Assembly: GCA_017525905.1 (NCBI GenBank)
Contig: JAFXSD010000011.1
Coordinates: 1-64,000 of the forward strand
DNA length: 64,000 bases
Source: Elusimicrobiota bacterium
Lineage (GTDB): Bacteria > Elusimicrobiota > Endomicrobiia > Endomicrobiales > Endomicrobiaceae
Reading direction: 5' to 3'
The notes below the pieces were generated by a model, which saw only the letters and a list, made by a program, of their open reading frames with translations, searched no databases and had not been told where the DNA came from. The translations under genes and the position numbers were made by a program. How positions within the stretch are numbered: the first letter of the stretch is position 1; every line of letters begins with the position of its first letter. This document shows positions 21,001-24,565 of the stretch, one piece after another.

Positions 21001-21535
21001 GGCACTTTATAAAGATAGTGATGCAATGGCAAAAGCAATGGGATTTAATAGCATTGAAGAAGCTAAAGCCCAAGGTGTGGAAGGAATAACACAGAAATAT
21101 TATGAAAAGATAGGACAATTGTTGAATATGGAAGTAACGAACAGGGCGGATTTACAGGCAAGTATAGATATATTATCAACGGTAAGAGATATGTTAATAA
21201 TGGCAGTAAAAGATGAGAGAATGGAACAAATGTTAAATGACAAAAATACGAAGTCAGAAGATTTAACGGATATGTTGATAGTAAGTAAAGCTGTAAATCA
21301 GAATGTGCTTATAAAAGGAATGAATAGTGCAACTACAAAAGTAAGTGCGGATTTTGTGATAGATGTAACAAAATTACAGAAAGCGGTGGCAACAAAGATA
21401 GATTCGAGAGATAAAGCCGGAATAATAAAGGATATAGCTGATAGTTTGAGATTGGGTAGAGGTCAAGGAAGAGACAAAATGCCTAAGATGTTGATGGCAT
21501 TGTCAGACATTCATGCGATAGCGGCGGCGGCATAA
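2..21535 (+). CDS. Giant multidomain protein with SecA-like ATPase and two C39-like domains (5' partial)
   Basis: The frame is open from base 2 without a stop, so the true start lies left of the window and the TTG at 14 is only the first possible start inside it. At least 7,173 residues are encoded (numbering here starts at that TTG). Order: C39-like fold (about 30-160); 57-residue repeats (about 520-1100); a long Gly/Ser/Thr/Asn-rich, probably beta-rich stretch (to about 3250); a hydrophobic Gly/Ala-rich segment (about 3255-3400); an Asn/Gln-rich stretch near 4000; helical, coiled-coil-like sequence (4050-4700); a SecA-like helicase core (about 4640-5330); charged helical sequence; a second C39-like fold (about 6800-6960); an Ala-rich end. 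I know of no characterised protein with this order. Export, surface display or self-processing are inferences. It is followed by a strong terminator and appears to be transcribed apart from its right-hand neighbours. Confidence 0.9.
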   Translation, partial: TISNLASGIGAVTGAIGYAAQNGIGFNALKSAGLFGSPSSPVYCAADAVSNITGMSPRLAQVALNITDFVLGTDTSGGNSLAAIQHVLGDNYAGYQGASLEQGLENGDIILFVDSDYEQGSGTLNPNHVVTLGTNDNGKIILQDSNYGDALPFDSLDQAKELLASRYGWKEGNGEMLASGEISGGRSLSESEMSDEAHVAKDTYENAEQRKEALDKLETSGLNIENRGYIRLESAGEIIDGLEEVMDVMSTETGIRDGFKVTYDGKDNTVDLTYTNNSEEGENSRSIKLNIVDNYGNKTQDIGILTEVTAGLLETGGDSYTLDLTGKEIDDIKYLSGEVVMTVGEDDGLELTYTGVSFERRITAGIDPSTGINWTTSGTITTTIDEGGNSTYSYSEGLSFMQTDGTIVDLSGVTETYNSDQKLIRQTVTDTTTDEIVSTTDYIYDGDQITGYTTSVTLEDLSYIETMTYDPENKVRTVTVEGNYQGNDFSSRITDTETTEDGHTVATRTFEGDLLDTQNIPIGAKWNDGTSLILKDGKETWSENSGYYIEHGTDEKVEFDGKEYIWIPGTIETIMINAEGEEQNPIYSNKNGEAGCYRVYGEGETVTINGEEYVWIAGTTETVILGEDGTPTGYRYSNENGEAGYYKIHGANESVMQYDPETQTYVDTGSKWLEGTKETIILGDSGVPIEYRYTNENGEAGYYTVHTSDEAVVQYDPETQTYVDTGYKWIAGTKEIVIIDIAGNPREQRYSNENGEAGYYKVYGENETVQEYNEDKGVLEDTEYKWIAGTTETILIGEDGTPTGRTYSNENGDAGYYTIHGADDPVMKYDSETKTYVDSGDKWLEGTRETRLLNADGTEQAPTYSNEDGNAGYYGTRTLPSGTTYTETNIFNADGSTTTIMDGTDSQGNDLFCQYTDIQSEDKTTLIRTYADGSRVMDDFTGEATGATWLPGSQKTYTFEEDGRAVVEYSAGSGFVIEYSSEAGANYTETKVYNANGSMTTTIKGTDAKGEALFSQYTDVQSEDGTILTRTYTGGSRVMDDNTGEPTDLRWVSGTSKEYTFDADGNIIGMIFNEGSGYYIQHSGDETVTFNDKEYKWIAGTRETVMLNPDGTDKKFIYSNSGGEAGFYRYIEYQEGQKSIQDCKETILLNSDGSLTTRITGKYEDNDVFSEYKQSYDSTTGQTTITYSEGSQIISFIGENIFEKIESLGEHESRTDVYDSQSNLLTSTINGTYADGKGTYTEISDYSTPGKVVTTTSGSYDGKEFLSVEIIEGVDNGDGSFTQTVTHSGNVLTEGKVPLMSDDELAVWNEGTQSISVVNSETLEITSFSYSENAGYTINGKSFSMDMLGRVASQQEQAYYEALESGDSAAIEAAAANLKDYLITSAMGTDGFAEDIVACGFESPEDFFATAEIDGSLDGGYYLVNTSEGKVKDFGLLGNIDGATLNENSDVTCRWQVSTVGVSGVSVTDSTEATYVSDVDFESGTKKYSTADNGVSGKCVDDAGVEHDGVFLNLSLSKNEVGKFAVSTMDFGFKGGFVANDPEGQGGSINIPGGASAPVLTQGKIDRSFPGRTTITSVGDDMAFISKRGGQYLAIGDGTVALAGSKIDTALGVTETTTGIYKMNGSGQWMAQTENATYSYARQNLEKRIGGAYGMDATINYPGVRIVLSGDVVSNIGDGIKAIGAQYSFGENDVLTLKGRTGGNPASLGKFVLSDPSDAEIGVSIEGDDFVYTVRSDEVNAQFNHQYPQGYSVNGQNIGDINGQNITFVNGERLDIETAFEKYFDSTNITNTETIGKYNLNQSLMAASWDGGAPEIMEIGAGEINLIVKGNNFYLENKMYAGEYGGAQLFYEAGSQVVLFASNDTSMIAVSDGTMIFDDKNNVELNTIQSSGSLSPSQGSESYDGPAFVGDVDRNNVFKGTITGIDETTGGSLDQNFSWASLFNVNNTMNAGSNVTWAEGSTSAYGLLHNGGLQVSVDSEGVVTAKAVPSGTADVVTATSDVQQMNHETGKFENVPGQTRVRTFTENGFESSVLNIESGEIPSEYMYGRQGITIENGVFSVVYEINQTTHRETGAVSGIGASEDFLATQVVQVSGIDGINSVKTTFTAGFDEHTKQFTGFAEKYEVDNSLGITDFTPETVYMNGHGVVMSYNGGNDYLLANLSNTDNVGGTVTHGDVTNNYSGDAIVGNTDSSVVNTGGKGIKKVTFEGDDNLSVYTYESSVGGDNVVYTYGKGDDQVIRGRLPVQSKNNNYVTDLQLGRYQSQQPSGELLDVDVTISDDILTVQSVGNIGTPFEGQTDKYRLTDFMLIPVTPSNPNNNNPSSAAYPTLANISIDTFNINIADSTLTGRRLSDYAVAEITGRADGQWQVWSSVNTGKETIDGALRYAVNDGTASLSFTGYEYDGRTGEVYQFNANLNGTSLRNVEGITIVDGHIKSGSTFNLGAEINANNGGTRGDLFSHATKKNSNGDIVAVFDQNANVEGAELGGRYITDADLLARWSTAALDTAKLSKPSQMQGETLAGTMSYGDNYTVEDFNFNVDGKVSASVSVDATYKIDTSKLPSEVRENGSDGRFTGSSTLTIANIQGDIDAYDNNMSDVERQRAEQTAIRTGNYNYIGGTFISSESFTGYDVAGNGFSHITNSNYYRTSGSGSYKKGAITDEAYYTIYSNSNGNRTVTKIAEGDNTFNVFGGTATRDVITIRNSDGLKTNESLWDYVDSSHIDRGNVEIDYRYGSNEEVKGQVNSYNEYVDTYYDSNGEEADEVVNDIVVDIITVTGSDDYEVISWVDVVTGEQRYYRSQSIGNEQTLNITEEQVVYTNEKEMTVAVGDHSIYTLFCELKGLDPEAADSLSEFYQSGFSSEFARSSTMWSEWEKLGLDLSKYEGSIDAYFVGEYGEQRTSYTREVFSTNTTYKGTSTDDKVDKDKSYSTRSSYTYMSNSNGDGYYLTRMVSFKLGYGKELYEGGILGDGPAMPETFLTFNEAGDIVANDYYLGSRKSEVGFFDYGDIFSKIDHFDDLGTRINGSSAEYLTIGRQRINEIFNNRGVSAADYFESGRTIEFGHTDNSEASKQRFYGTILGFSFANSDGSYTTVGYSGQYIDDTNAYSALQEQYSCTINSLNYVATTGLLADLETFGLEYDINKHAYRSESLVKGTTKTEYRIYDNYSVEDNMWTGYGVDSLTGKVLGNVVYSLDITIEGWNRNFTGATETAITYLPDGTNEKVVIGFDTSGGVTKRFETNKEGKTKKYYGGGGEYDWWDYNKGYVAGAIAVVGMAALTVITAGAAGIAISAGFLATLAISAISTAMVVLPAAQAAWEAIDLGQSAAFQLGLCAVSLIMMPINALAGPGSSTIMKGVEQVLKVGAKEAAKRIAISMAIGTGVGFFAGGAYGWIKKEGWSWSGAWSGAIAGGFTGLNLGLSWAAAGEVLARDFIPKVVIGEGGLVKKCFNVAERLIDLDITVNMSHSLYDSLRSKDGKGIVGSLSILTSMNLINPLMSIGRAAQKAERAKQMADSGQVEQQLTAREKLLNPIRDTVAPMIGIHDGHFSGKVMLQTWGSAGLGGFLGYGAISLTNATGLTDDVNPWIGFGIGAAGGMGASNASLLGSYSKETLTTLISNLNPVSVYNRSFEMMNRIEAFNLRFTYGLALTNQATGGRMLRNSVSERNEQGELVDPNNATVLDKIDEFSGLHFFSSAKALSDSATGFGLYNIKEVGKAGDRFEQMMSTPRMWLFSLATGLAQPILGPTLLNMPGVGTVMQYMNTIGDLMPNEATQTAWEEGVKEQVVGKGVAAAFGADGEAAEIIQELFDDDGVNMTDSVDFLSSTNTDSETVDSVIDIITDAAAARNYENDAAFQRTVNRQLGRLGINTDTFQRNNYGEIAGRTGTDGTTKTGSVFYHDMSGKDVRTAVLVEMALNAANNNGFTGNDTIDTQTARELLRETLGHLNQGRFLGRNNLNGMNTARQLNYAYGNAVAVNLGVINSDNVADITSEDVARKMLESAQEADITEQANDNEQINNNEQTNNTGTPIVSGYRTDILKAVANLADGVANMRTGFMDYFSGRADVSNIVGIMANALQQQTQAVASADSNVSKQTVADTFALNSFTQLLMNNVRGVASTIENIPKILEDNATAIQNKIDINFAQSINEQLKDIQEQRELNSFERMILELSQQVLSDKMSALDFRLVVNTDNSQFFIQADAQQRQALGAIRENLKNVFSKAYKQSLAQARETLKENANYVSANKKDTGIKPILNNVRLSFFEYSIFGTNLLSSLLFSRSTTSINKLSPLQQLQHLNSYDNIEEQIKFDWQTIDITQLQNNNLIQARQQLDNIKTQAKALEDGEFKDNVNRILGSRNIEEMSFDEVVQMINDINALAEAVTTNNTERKVTPSEKKFNDELKAATERLDYLGKLNGIYSQMANLQQMLSSSTKLIVETYKQKLKELSQQVKKLLSNDKEFAPAQSTLDKIDENSLLNFISLTANGIVSNRVSKKIVNTINEQLKAETNADKKAELQHIAEIFKLLSSDDYSDPVRMQELNKKAMIEITELFESYYNSYWAKFDSAIDSYIQQYLSANKDRVLRDIDASLQALDEEYNTDKARESKDYQDAKKNLETAKANIENYSNLEAGSVKTTVTGIIIKSMNFKQTQEMRDMMAQSIKAGAKESDLSFAEELALTLKLGEISYGIPSPNGEPFENRNTRNEDGVVHEGDEITVGNIMDVDFGNGILSQSATKGKSTVKQVLMLCENLLGRVSALSAGGGKSFVFAWTMNMYFHTMGEAGIAEFLAAKPGDAAQFISNTHAENPILLKALGLEKVDGNAYYGNNDFKGLAEQYTNPITDGAKGRLVAYATGTRGFVELQARVGDGQDSKILNEALNNVSMRVADEADVAALSRVAFILGSGNDTVPLDVAEKAVSMLQFLQGINTEAVVDATSLTGMQFTMKDGKVICGNQLQEQIDNAYKSQSDKALISNVMRAMYQMARRTNGQESVAFVNGQPASIEAGTLQENTTDQSSAYNVALVALQIQTLMRQNGKGSAIPGMKFKDFKYGEYDVTKVKMSVSSGESTLSQIFSRGQASTLNCGGSATLDVAREVAHTIFGGQAIDIEASSIEATKVQLKERFKVFNTDASGAGLTRESIIAQNTANAVEFLKNGKTSGKETVGLLFGAMDMSYNLDVMVRALAELSQETNNKFTYKQIMDATNGYTMTEVLQYISDNYSEMQKYTSKIQVVDSEVAGTNADEIQKMTQNKGKLTFSNENALRGINWQSIDLILLDGQNFPSSELLQAIGRAGRNKEYGKDKCSVTIYTIESSLEDTIQEMRAIDQWYKQNQTGKSNLFDGLGAETTQRYQDLLYSDNISAVDLLEIVSVYKSMQLKSESIMFKANQEAMYILVKEALAEAATKAQQEGNIKDYEFLHALYLEVISHDESNLFGSFANTTDMDNYSNPIESVRQTYLNALDKAIEYLGRAAEGVSDKMLKFQFELRLQDAQTAKNNDIFGMLNNSSEMEASQGFFNSTFAGATREVDAMFGVSPATDIAKTLLKLAGNVLPTASANARAQQQVTVDQAIEQNSSLSEQEQAYLRSDEAIERGYVYANEDGVKVVSDKGQMLIKTLTGDDDWYKFFEWLFGILGINFDKSADVFGKADAVDFIWNKGYTDMPKLERFKERMSLIDKETHFNEEDFKQMYTFTYPAGLSSFGLTIPSDSIAFANKAAGTSSDNDFFKSIRREYAKIEAQYQAHRDKLQSNKFYANKMQKLIKNLGNIVNLTLEDLKPLTQVPQLQEQLTEEEYYNLPEASETERKLSEISAEVRAMMAQAGIAVTEVTDTAIANMIKIIGQLNPKQRDRLFADMKLRDILKFENITSLLSLDDSEDRLKNISYDTLIALLGLTKEADEEKTERQQEIMDSARAEIFGIDPEDKDLTLKSILDYAYRLAVAVNSTDTSVAEPTQEQLDEELKLIFAYLYPTQDSEVLLNKYKSMLTRGELGVAELLTKEEFGREDVYVTEDGKPSEGYIKVIKSKTYEQLMGVTKIGNSASKDSLRAFRIVYDGAGSEHNIDIAGHYGEMVSFFKTQGLTKEQAQALTQTFTIGELSDVTFRSGLKKVVREGLITINTQTSRQGIIDSVKVFTNEQLRRKDINISDISSLLIMAELDAEQIQRNENAITLWMSDSEVVRTFGEKLRFEYEVNMENLAKPSFVKDNLRQQNYTEVLKNQYGNMTYNRYTDTQVSSELSLKDTRIFFGLLGLDYDNVIKAYNGLREYVRAEGIEGIQIIVADKMADRAMEIKEFNEEVAKQTGDVLDNFAGSATIEQLSNPKYVEEIEILTNRGVITTEDIASGMAIEDIIKGKALGEVRNVLGTEYSAAMAVFGLENIVENTKRLEEKYTSDVEKAVISEMSISELMNVEPLMNNSDEMKTRVRSFGDTLTMNIAREIATREGLNIAGIVNGATRYLGYALYDKRVEALSKEGIETGDIPIKAIIDNNRVLEEVRGLKSLGGMDAKSIADIIKKSGGANKTITDTIKGKSIKEFRILIEGMTDEQKNKLYNYLGLNRKAIEKKINGLRSGLEVPEELALEQLTIGETDSNEEKTLIRDANTRVEDINYKGLKLLDYKELSEFDKAKYGADKVKIETRLTEIGNFVSGGDAILVKYIVEDMSVRDLLRENVAENRIKTVMNNKVMRNRYYNKMRAEDFMKATEVKTEDEVDKKKTEEKRRDILGDKYEMFMKNYKDLMADVRFGEAVKAVRVEVLSSDMAEKTLENAIKDQRFTREQAEKLVIVIEESKEEEGRKREALEKNIKPVLEEVQGERGEALKAKDCIDAAVDTMSKIIPLKPLTEAAVQANPYAQDDLLAAGVGEGLEGTRLGELRRRTGLKYATIDKNLEDVSTEFVAYMLEPGSKVGHAITVIEVEPESGKIYYADEKHDRNGMFIEEFERQFSGLILAPEGAEGVYYLDSETRGIVSDMYKKSGVYEGVKSKNKISKFKEGEKLMGEIINGVTRPKELIQTVAAALALYKDSDAMAKAMGFNSIEEAKAQGVEGITQKYYEKIGQLLNMEVTNRADLQASIDILSTVRDMLIMAVKDERMEQMLNDKNTKSEDLTDMLIVSKAVNQNVLIKGMNSATTKVSADFVIDVTKLQKAVATKIDSRDKAGIIKDIADSLRLGRGQGRDKMPKMLMALSDIHAIAAAA
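95..490 (+). other. N-terminal C39-like cysteine peptidase fold in the giant protein
   Basis: Residues about 28-160 carry Cys40 in PVYCAADAV, then GDIILFV, His124 in NPNHVVTLG, and Asp140 in LQDSNYG. The spacing and the H-V-V-x-L then x-D-x-x-x-G pattern resemble the Cys-His-Asp triad of peptidase family C39 (leader peptidases of bacteriocin exporters). The Gln that normally precedes the catalytic Cys is not visible, so activity is uncertain. Confidence 0.5.
1577..3400 (+). repeat. Tandem protein repeat, 57-residue period, in the giant protein
   Basis: Trp codons of a KW(I/L)(A/E)GT motif fall at 1844, 2015, 2186, 2357 and 2528, giving four intervals of exactly 171 bases. Shorter related units start at 1577 and 1697. 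Two longer units (about 306-318 bases) follow, with Trp at 2846 and 3152, and a last copy is at 3290. Each unit contains a YSNENGEAGYY-like segment. I do not recognise the repeat family; a beta-rich extracellular stalk or ligand-binding repeat is the likeliest role. Confidence 0.85.
9776..10210 (+). other. Hydrophobic Gly/Ala-rich segment in the giant protein
   Basis: Residues about 3255-3400 contain several consecutive stretches long enough to span a membrane (AGAIAVVGMAALTVITAGAA, then GFLATLAISAIS, FQLGLCAVSLIMMPINALA and AIGTGVGFFAGGAYGWI). The Gly/Ala content resembles helical hairpins of pore or phage-tail type proteins. A further glycine-rich stretch lies near residues 3555-3600. This splits the protein into a beta-rich N-terminal half and a helical, ATPase-bearing C-terminal half. 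Confidence 0.6.
13900..16000 (+). other. SecA-like DEAD ATPase domain inside the giant protein
   Basis: Visible motifs are Walker A (SAGGGKS, Lys4749), a DEAD-box Walker B (VADEADVAALSRVAFILG, Asp4872-Asp4875) and superfamily-2 motif VI (QAIGRAGR, residues 5272-5279). Before motif VI comes INWQSIDLILLDGQ, where SecA has its GTDIKL segment. The DEADxxxLSRxxFILG wording is close to the SecA [20 protein letters not shown] block. The preprotein cross-linking domain is not obvious. Likely role: ATP-driven movement of a polypeptide, possibly another part of the same protein. Confidence 0.7.
20405..20870 (+). other. C-terminal C39-like cysteine peptidase fold in the giant protein
   Basis: Cys6803 (AKDCIDAAVDTM), His6887 (VGHAITVIEV) and Asp6905 (IYYADEKH) are ordered and spaced like the triad of family C39. 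A G-H-A-I-T-V-I beta strand precedes a turn and a second strand. This mirrors the N-terminal fold, although direct sequence identity between the two copies is low. The expected upstream Gln is missing here as well. Confidence 0.5.
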
Positions 21536-21540
21536 AAACG

Positions 21541-21578
21541 GCAATTGATAATTTACAATGTAAAATTTATAATTGTTG
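21541..21578. repeat. AT-rich heptamer repeat copy
   Basis: A short run of AATTTATAAT/AATTTACAAT-type units sits directly after the giant gene and before its terminator. It belongs to the dispersed AATTRTA heptamer family described elsewhere in the window. Confidence 0.6.
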
Positions 21579-21584
21579 AAAGAC

Positions 21585-21619
21585 AAAAAAGGCAGATGGA
21601 AAAAACATCTGCCTTTTTT
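21585..21619 (+). terminator. Intrinsic terminator of the giant gene
   Basis: A perfect hairpin pairs AAAAAAGGCAGATG (21585-21598) with CATCTGCCTTTTTT (21606-21619), with a 7-base loop and a six-T tail that is part of the stem. It lies 50 bases after the stop codon. Confidence 0.9.
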
Positions 21620-21647
21620 CTGTATTTGAATTTTAACACCAACAAAT

Positions 21648-21679
21648 AAAAAGCTCTCATGTTTAAATGAGAGCTTTTT
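21648..21679 (-). terminator. Intrinsic terminator of the rpsO-pnp-accB operon
   Basis: A 13-bp perfect stem, AAAAAGCTCTCAT (21648-21660) against ATGAGAGCTTTTT (21667-21679), has a 6-base loop. Read leftward it ends in a U run and lies 23 bases beyond the last leftward gene. It could also act rightward as a second barrier behind the giant gene. Confidence 0.88.
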
Positions 21680-21701
21680 ATAAATAACTGTAAATTAATT
21701 G

Positions 21702-21902
21702 TTATCTTATCAATGAAATTTTGTAAGTGTATTCAAAAGGTACAATGTTAACTTTGCCTTCTCTGGAAAGCCAACCTAATGCCAAATAAAGCATCGTGTT
21801 TGAAAGCCCTAAATGTGCTTTAATCTTTATAGGTGTTGATTCACCGTTTTCATCTAAGAAGTGCCAAATTTGACCTGCTGCCATACCAATTCTATCTTGC
21901 AT
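21702..21902 (-). CDS. Small winged-helix protein (DUF2582-like)
   Basis: 66 residues, beginning MQDRIGMAAGQIWHFL and continuing through a helix-turn-helix (TPIKIKAHLGLSNTMLYLALGWL) and a wing (KVNIVPFEYTYKISL). This matches the small winged-helix family DUF2582, whose molecular role is not established. It lacks the long C-terminus of a typical transcription factor, so nucleic-acid binding is possible but not shown. It is the last gene of a leftward run after accB, 16 bases downstream of it, and is followed by a terminator. The start ATG is preceded by an AAGGAA-like ribosome site. Confidence 0.75.
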   Translation of the reverse strand: MQDRIGMAAGQIWHFLDENGESTPIKIKAHLGLSNTMLYLALGWLSREGKVNIVPFEYTYKISLIR

Positions 21903-21918
21903 GTTTTTCTTCCTTAAA

Positions 21919-22383
21919 TTACATTTTTTCTATAACGAACAAATCTTGTTGACTATTGATAGATTCACCGTTCTCTACTAAAATCTTTACTATTTTTGCT
22001 CTTTCCGTAGCTTTAATTTCGTTCATCACTTTCATAGCTTCAACAATACATAAAGTTTTGCCTACCTCAACAACATCTCCTTCTTTTACAAACATGGGAG
22101 ATGTAGGTGAAGGTGATCTGTAAAAAACACCCGTTATGGGGGATTTTATAGTGCTTTCACCAACAACCACTTCTTCTTGTTGTTGAGCAGCTGCAGTTTC
22201 TTGCTGAACATTTTGAACAGGAGCCTGTGCTACAACTCTTTGAGAAGGTCTTGAATAGTTTTTTCTTCTTATATGCAATTTCATATCTGAAGAATCTATT
22301 CTTATTTCTTCAACCTTTTCGGTTTTCATTACTTCATATAAAGATTTTACTTTCTCTTCTAAATTGTTTTCTTTAGCACACAT
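21919..22383 (-). CDS. accB: Biotin carboxyl carrier protein of acetyl-CoA carboxylase
   Basis: 154 residues. An N-terminal helix, a Gln/Ala/Pro-rich linker (about 50-75) and a C-terminal biotinyl domain carrying the EAMKVMNEI motif identify the carrier subunit; the biotinylated residue is Lys118. It carries carboxybiotin between biotin carboxylase and the carboxyltransferase, making malonyl-CoA for the fatty-acid cluster encoded rightward from 25104. accC is not next to it, which is unusual, since accB and accC are often adjacent. It follows pnp by 17 bases and has an AAAAGG ribosome site. Confidence 0.95.
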   Translation of the reverse strand: MCAKENNLEEKVKSLYEVMKTEKVEEIRIDSSDMKLHIRRKNYSRPSQRVVAQAPVQNVQQETAAAQQQEEVVVGESTIKSPITGVFYRSPSPTSPMFVKEGDVVEVGKTLCIVEAMKVMNEIKATERAKIVKILVENGESINSQQDLFVIEKM

Positions 22384-22400
22384 AATTATACCTTTTATAA

Positions 22401-24461
22401 TTACATAGTTTTAATTAAATTGATTCTTCCCTGCTTATCTATTTCTTCAACTTTAACAACTATTTCTTCACCTATAGAAACAACATCTTCTACCTTTTTA
22501 ACATGCTTTTTGGAAAGTTTTGAAATATGAACAAGACCTTCTTTCCCCGGAAGAATTTCTACAAAAGCACCGAAATTCATAATTCTTGTAACTTTACCTT
22601 TGTATTCTTTTCCTACTTCAACTTCCGCAGTTAAACCCTCAACCATACTCTTTGCTGTTTCAACTGCTAAAGCGTTGGGACTTGAAATGAAAACCGTTCC
22701 GTCTTCTTCAATGGATATTTCAACACCTGTTGTTTCTTGAATACCTTTTATTGTTTTTCCGCCGGGGCCTATTACGGTTCCTATTTTACTTTGCGGAATT
22801 GCAAAAGATACCATTCTCGGAGCATATTTTGAAAGTTCCGGTCTTGGCTCGGGAAGAGTAGCTTCAATCTTACCGATAATTTCCATTCTTCCTACTCTTG
22901 CTTGTTCAAGAGCTTTAGCCATAATTTCGGTTGTTAAACCGTCTATTTTTATATCCATTTGTAAAGCCGTGATACCTTTTCTTGTACCGACAACTTTAAA
23001 ATCCATATCTCCCAAATGATCTTCCATTCCCATGATATCGGTTAAGATAACATAGTTGTCACCTTCTTTCATAAGACCCATTGCTATACCTGCACAAGGA
23101 GCCTTAATCGGAACTCCGGCATCAAGCAAAGCCAAACAACCGCCGCAAACAGATGCCATTGAAGACGAACCGTTGGATTCCGTAATATCGGAAACTATTC
23201 TTATTGCATAAGGAAAATCTTTTTCTTCCGGAAGAATAGGTTTTAAACCTCTTCTTGCCAAATTACCATGACCGATTTCTCTTCTTCCAGGAGATCTTTC
23301 CGGTTTTGGTTCACCGGTTGCATATCCCGGGAAATTATAATGTAACAAGAATCTCTCTTTGTATTCACCGGTTAACTCATCCATAACTTGTTTGTCGTCA
23401 GGATTACCTAATGTAACCGTAGCAAGAGATTGTGTTTGACCTCTTGTAAATATTGCACTGCCGTGAGCTCTCGGCAAATAACCTACTTCACAAGTTATAG
23501 GCCTTATTTCCGTTAATGCTCTGCCGTCAGTTCTTACATTCTTTGTTAAAACAAGTTTTCTTGCTTCTTTATAAAAAATATCTTCCATAACGAAATCTAT
23601 CAATGCAGATTGTTCAGGATATTTTTCCGCAAGTTTTTCTTGCATATCTTTTTTAAATGTTGCCCAAGTAACTTCTCTTTGTGTCTTTTCTTTTATTGTT
23701 ACACACTCTTGAGCTTTAGGTAATGTTTCTGCTTCAACTTCAGCTTTCAAAGCTTCATCTATAACAGGTTCCGTTATAGGAAGTTTTTCCTTTGTGGGAA
23801 GCGCTTTTATAAATTTACAAATTTTGCTTATTTCTTCTTTTGCAAGGTTTAATGCATCCAACATTTCCTGTTCGGAAAGTTCACTTGCACCCGCTTCAAC
23901 CATTGTTAAAGCTTCTTCCGTTCCGCTTACAACCAAATCCAAATCAGATTGTTCTCTTTCTTGAATTGTAGGATTTACAACGAATTCTCCGTTGACTCTT
24001 CCTATTCTTACCGAAGCGATGTCTTTTTCAAACGGTATGTTTGAAAGATGTAATGCAACGGAAGCACCTATTATACTTATAATATCCGAAGGATTTTCTC
24101 CGTCGTGAGATATTACCATTGCAACTATCTGAGTATCGTTTCTCCAAAATTCCGAAAATAACGGTCTGATACTTCTGTCTATAAGTCTGCTTACAAGAAT
24201 TTCACTTTCTTTAGGTTTTGCTTCTCTTTTAAAGAAACCGCCGGGAAATTTTCCCGTTGAATAAGATCTTTCTTTGTAATCTACGGTTAACGGCATGAAA
24301 TCCGTTCCTTCTTTTGGCATTGATGATGCAACAGCGGTAACCAAAACCATTGTATCACCCACTCTTACAACACAAGCACCGTTAGCTTGCTTTGCAAGTT
24401 TGCCGGCTTCGATAGAAATTTCCTTTCCGGCAACAATCAAAGATGTTTTTATTAATTCCAT
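22401..24461 (-). CDS. pnp: Polyribonucleotide nucleotidyltransferase
   Basis: 686 residues, close to the usual 700. Two RNase PH-like domains flank an all-helical linker. The second carries LPRAHGSAIFTRGQTQ and the GSSSMASVCGG phosphate-binding loop. They are followed by a KH domain (IGTVIGPGGKTIKGI) and a C-terminal S1 domain (GKVTRIMNFGAFVEIL). The enzyme degrades RNA 3' to 5' with phosphate. It lies 104 bases after rpsO in the classical rpsO-pnp order, and the intervening leader folds into a long hairpin that may be processed by RNase III. Ribosome site GGAG follows the hairpin directly. Confidence 0.97.
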   Translation of the reverse strand: MELIKTSLIVAGKEISIEAGKLAKQANGACVVRVGDTMVLVTAVASSMPKEGTDFMPLTVDYKERSYSTGKFPGGFFKREAKPKESEILVSRLIDRSIRPLFSEFWRNDTQIVAMVISHDGENPSDIISIIGASVALHLSNIPFEKDIASVRIGRVNGEFVVNPTIQEREQSDLDLVVSGTEEALTMVEAGASELSEQEMLDALNLAKEEISKICKFIKALPTKEKLPITEPVIDEALKAEVEAETLPKAQECVTIKEKTQREVTWATFKKDMQEKLAEKYPEQSALIDFVMEDIFYKEARKLVLTKNVRTDGRALTEIRPITCEVGYLPRAHGSAIFTRGQTQSLATVTLGNPDDKQVMDELTGEYKERFLLHYNFPGYATGEPKPERSPGRREIGHGNLARRGLKPILPEEKDFPYAIRIVSDITESNGSSSMASVCGGCLALLDAGVPIKAPCAGIAMGLMKEGDNYVILTDIMGMEDHLGDMDFKVVGTRKGITALQMDIKIDGLTTEIMAKALEQARVGRMEIIGKIEATLPEPRPELSKYAPRMVSFAIPQSKIGTVIGPGGKTIKGIQETTGVEISIEEDGTVFISSPNALAVETAKSMVEGLTAEVEVGKEYKGKVTRIMNFGAFVEILPGKEGLVHISKLSKKHVKKVEDVVSIGEEIVVKVEEIDKQGRINLIKTM

Positions 24462-24473
24462 TTTTACTCCATC

Positions 24474-24558
24474 AGCCCGTCATAAACATTACACAAAAGA
24501 TCCAAAAAATCACATATAAAATGAAACTTTTTGCATCCTTTGTGTCTACTGACGGACT
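24474..24558 (-). promoter_or_regulatory. Long double-stranded pnp leader hairpin (candidate RNase III target)
   Basis: In the leftward transcript, AGUCCGUCA (24558-24550) pairs with UGACGGGCU (24482-24474). Inside it, ACACAAAGGAU (24545-24535) pairs with AUCUUUUGUGU (24501-24491). Each stem has one G-U pair, and more A/U pairing is possible inward. The structure fills the rpsO-pnp gap and ends just before the GGAG of pnp. In E. coli the equivalent gap forms a stem cut by RNase III, through which PNPase represses itself. Confidence 0.6.
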
Positions 24559-24565
24559 TAATTTT

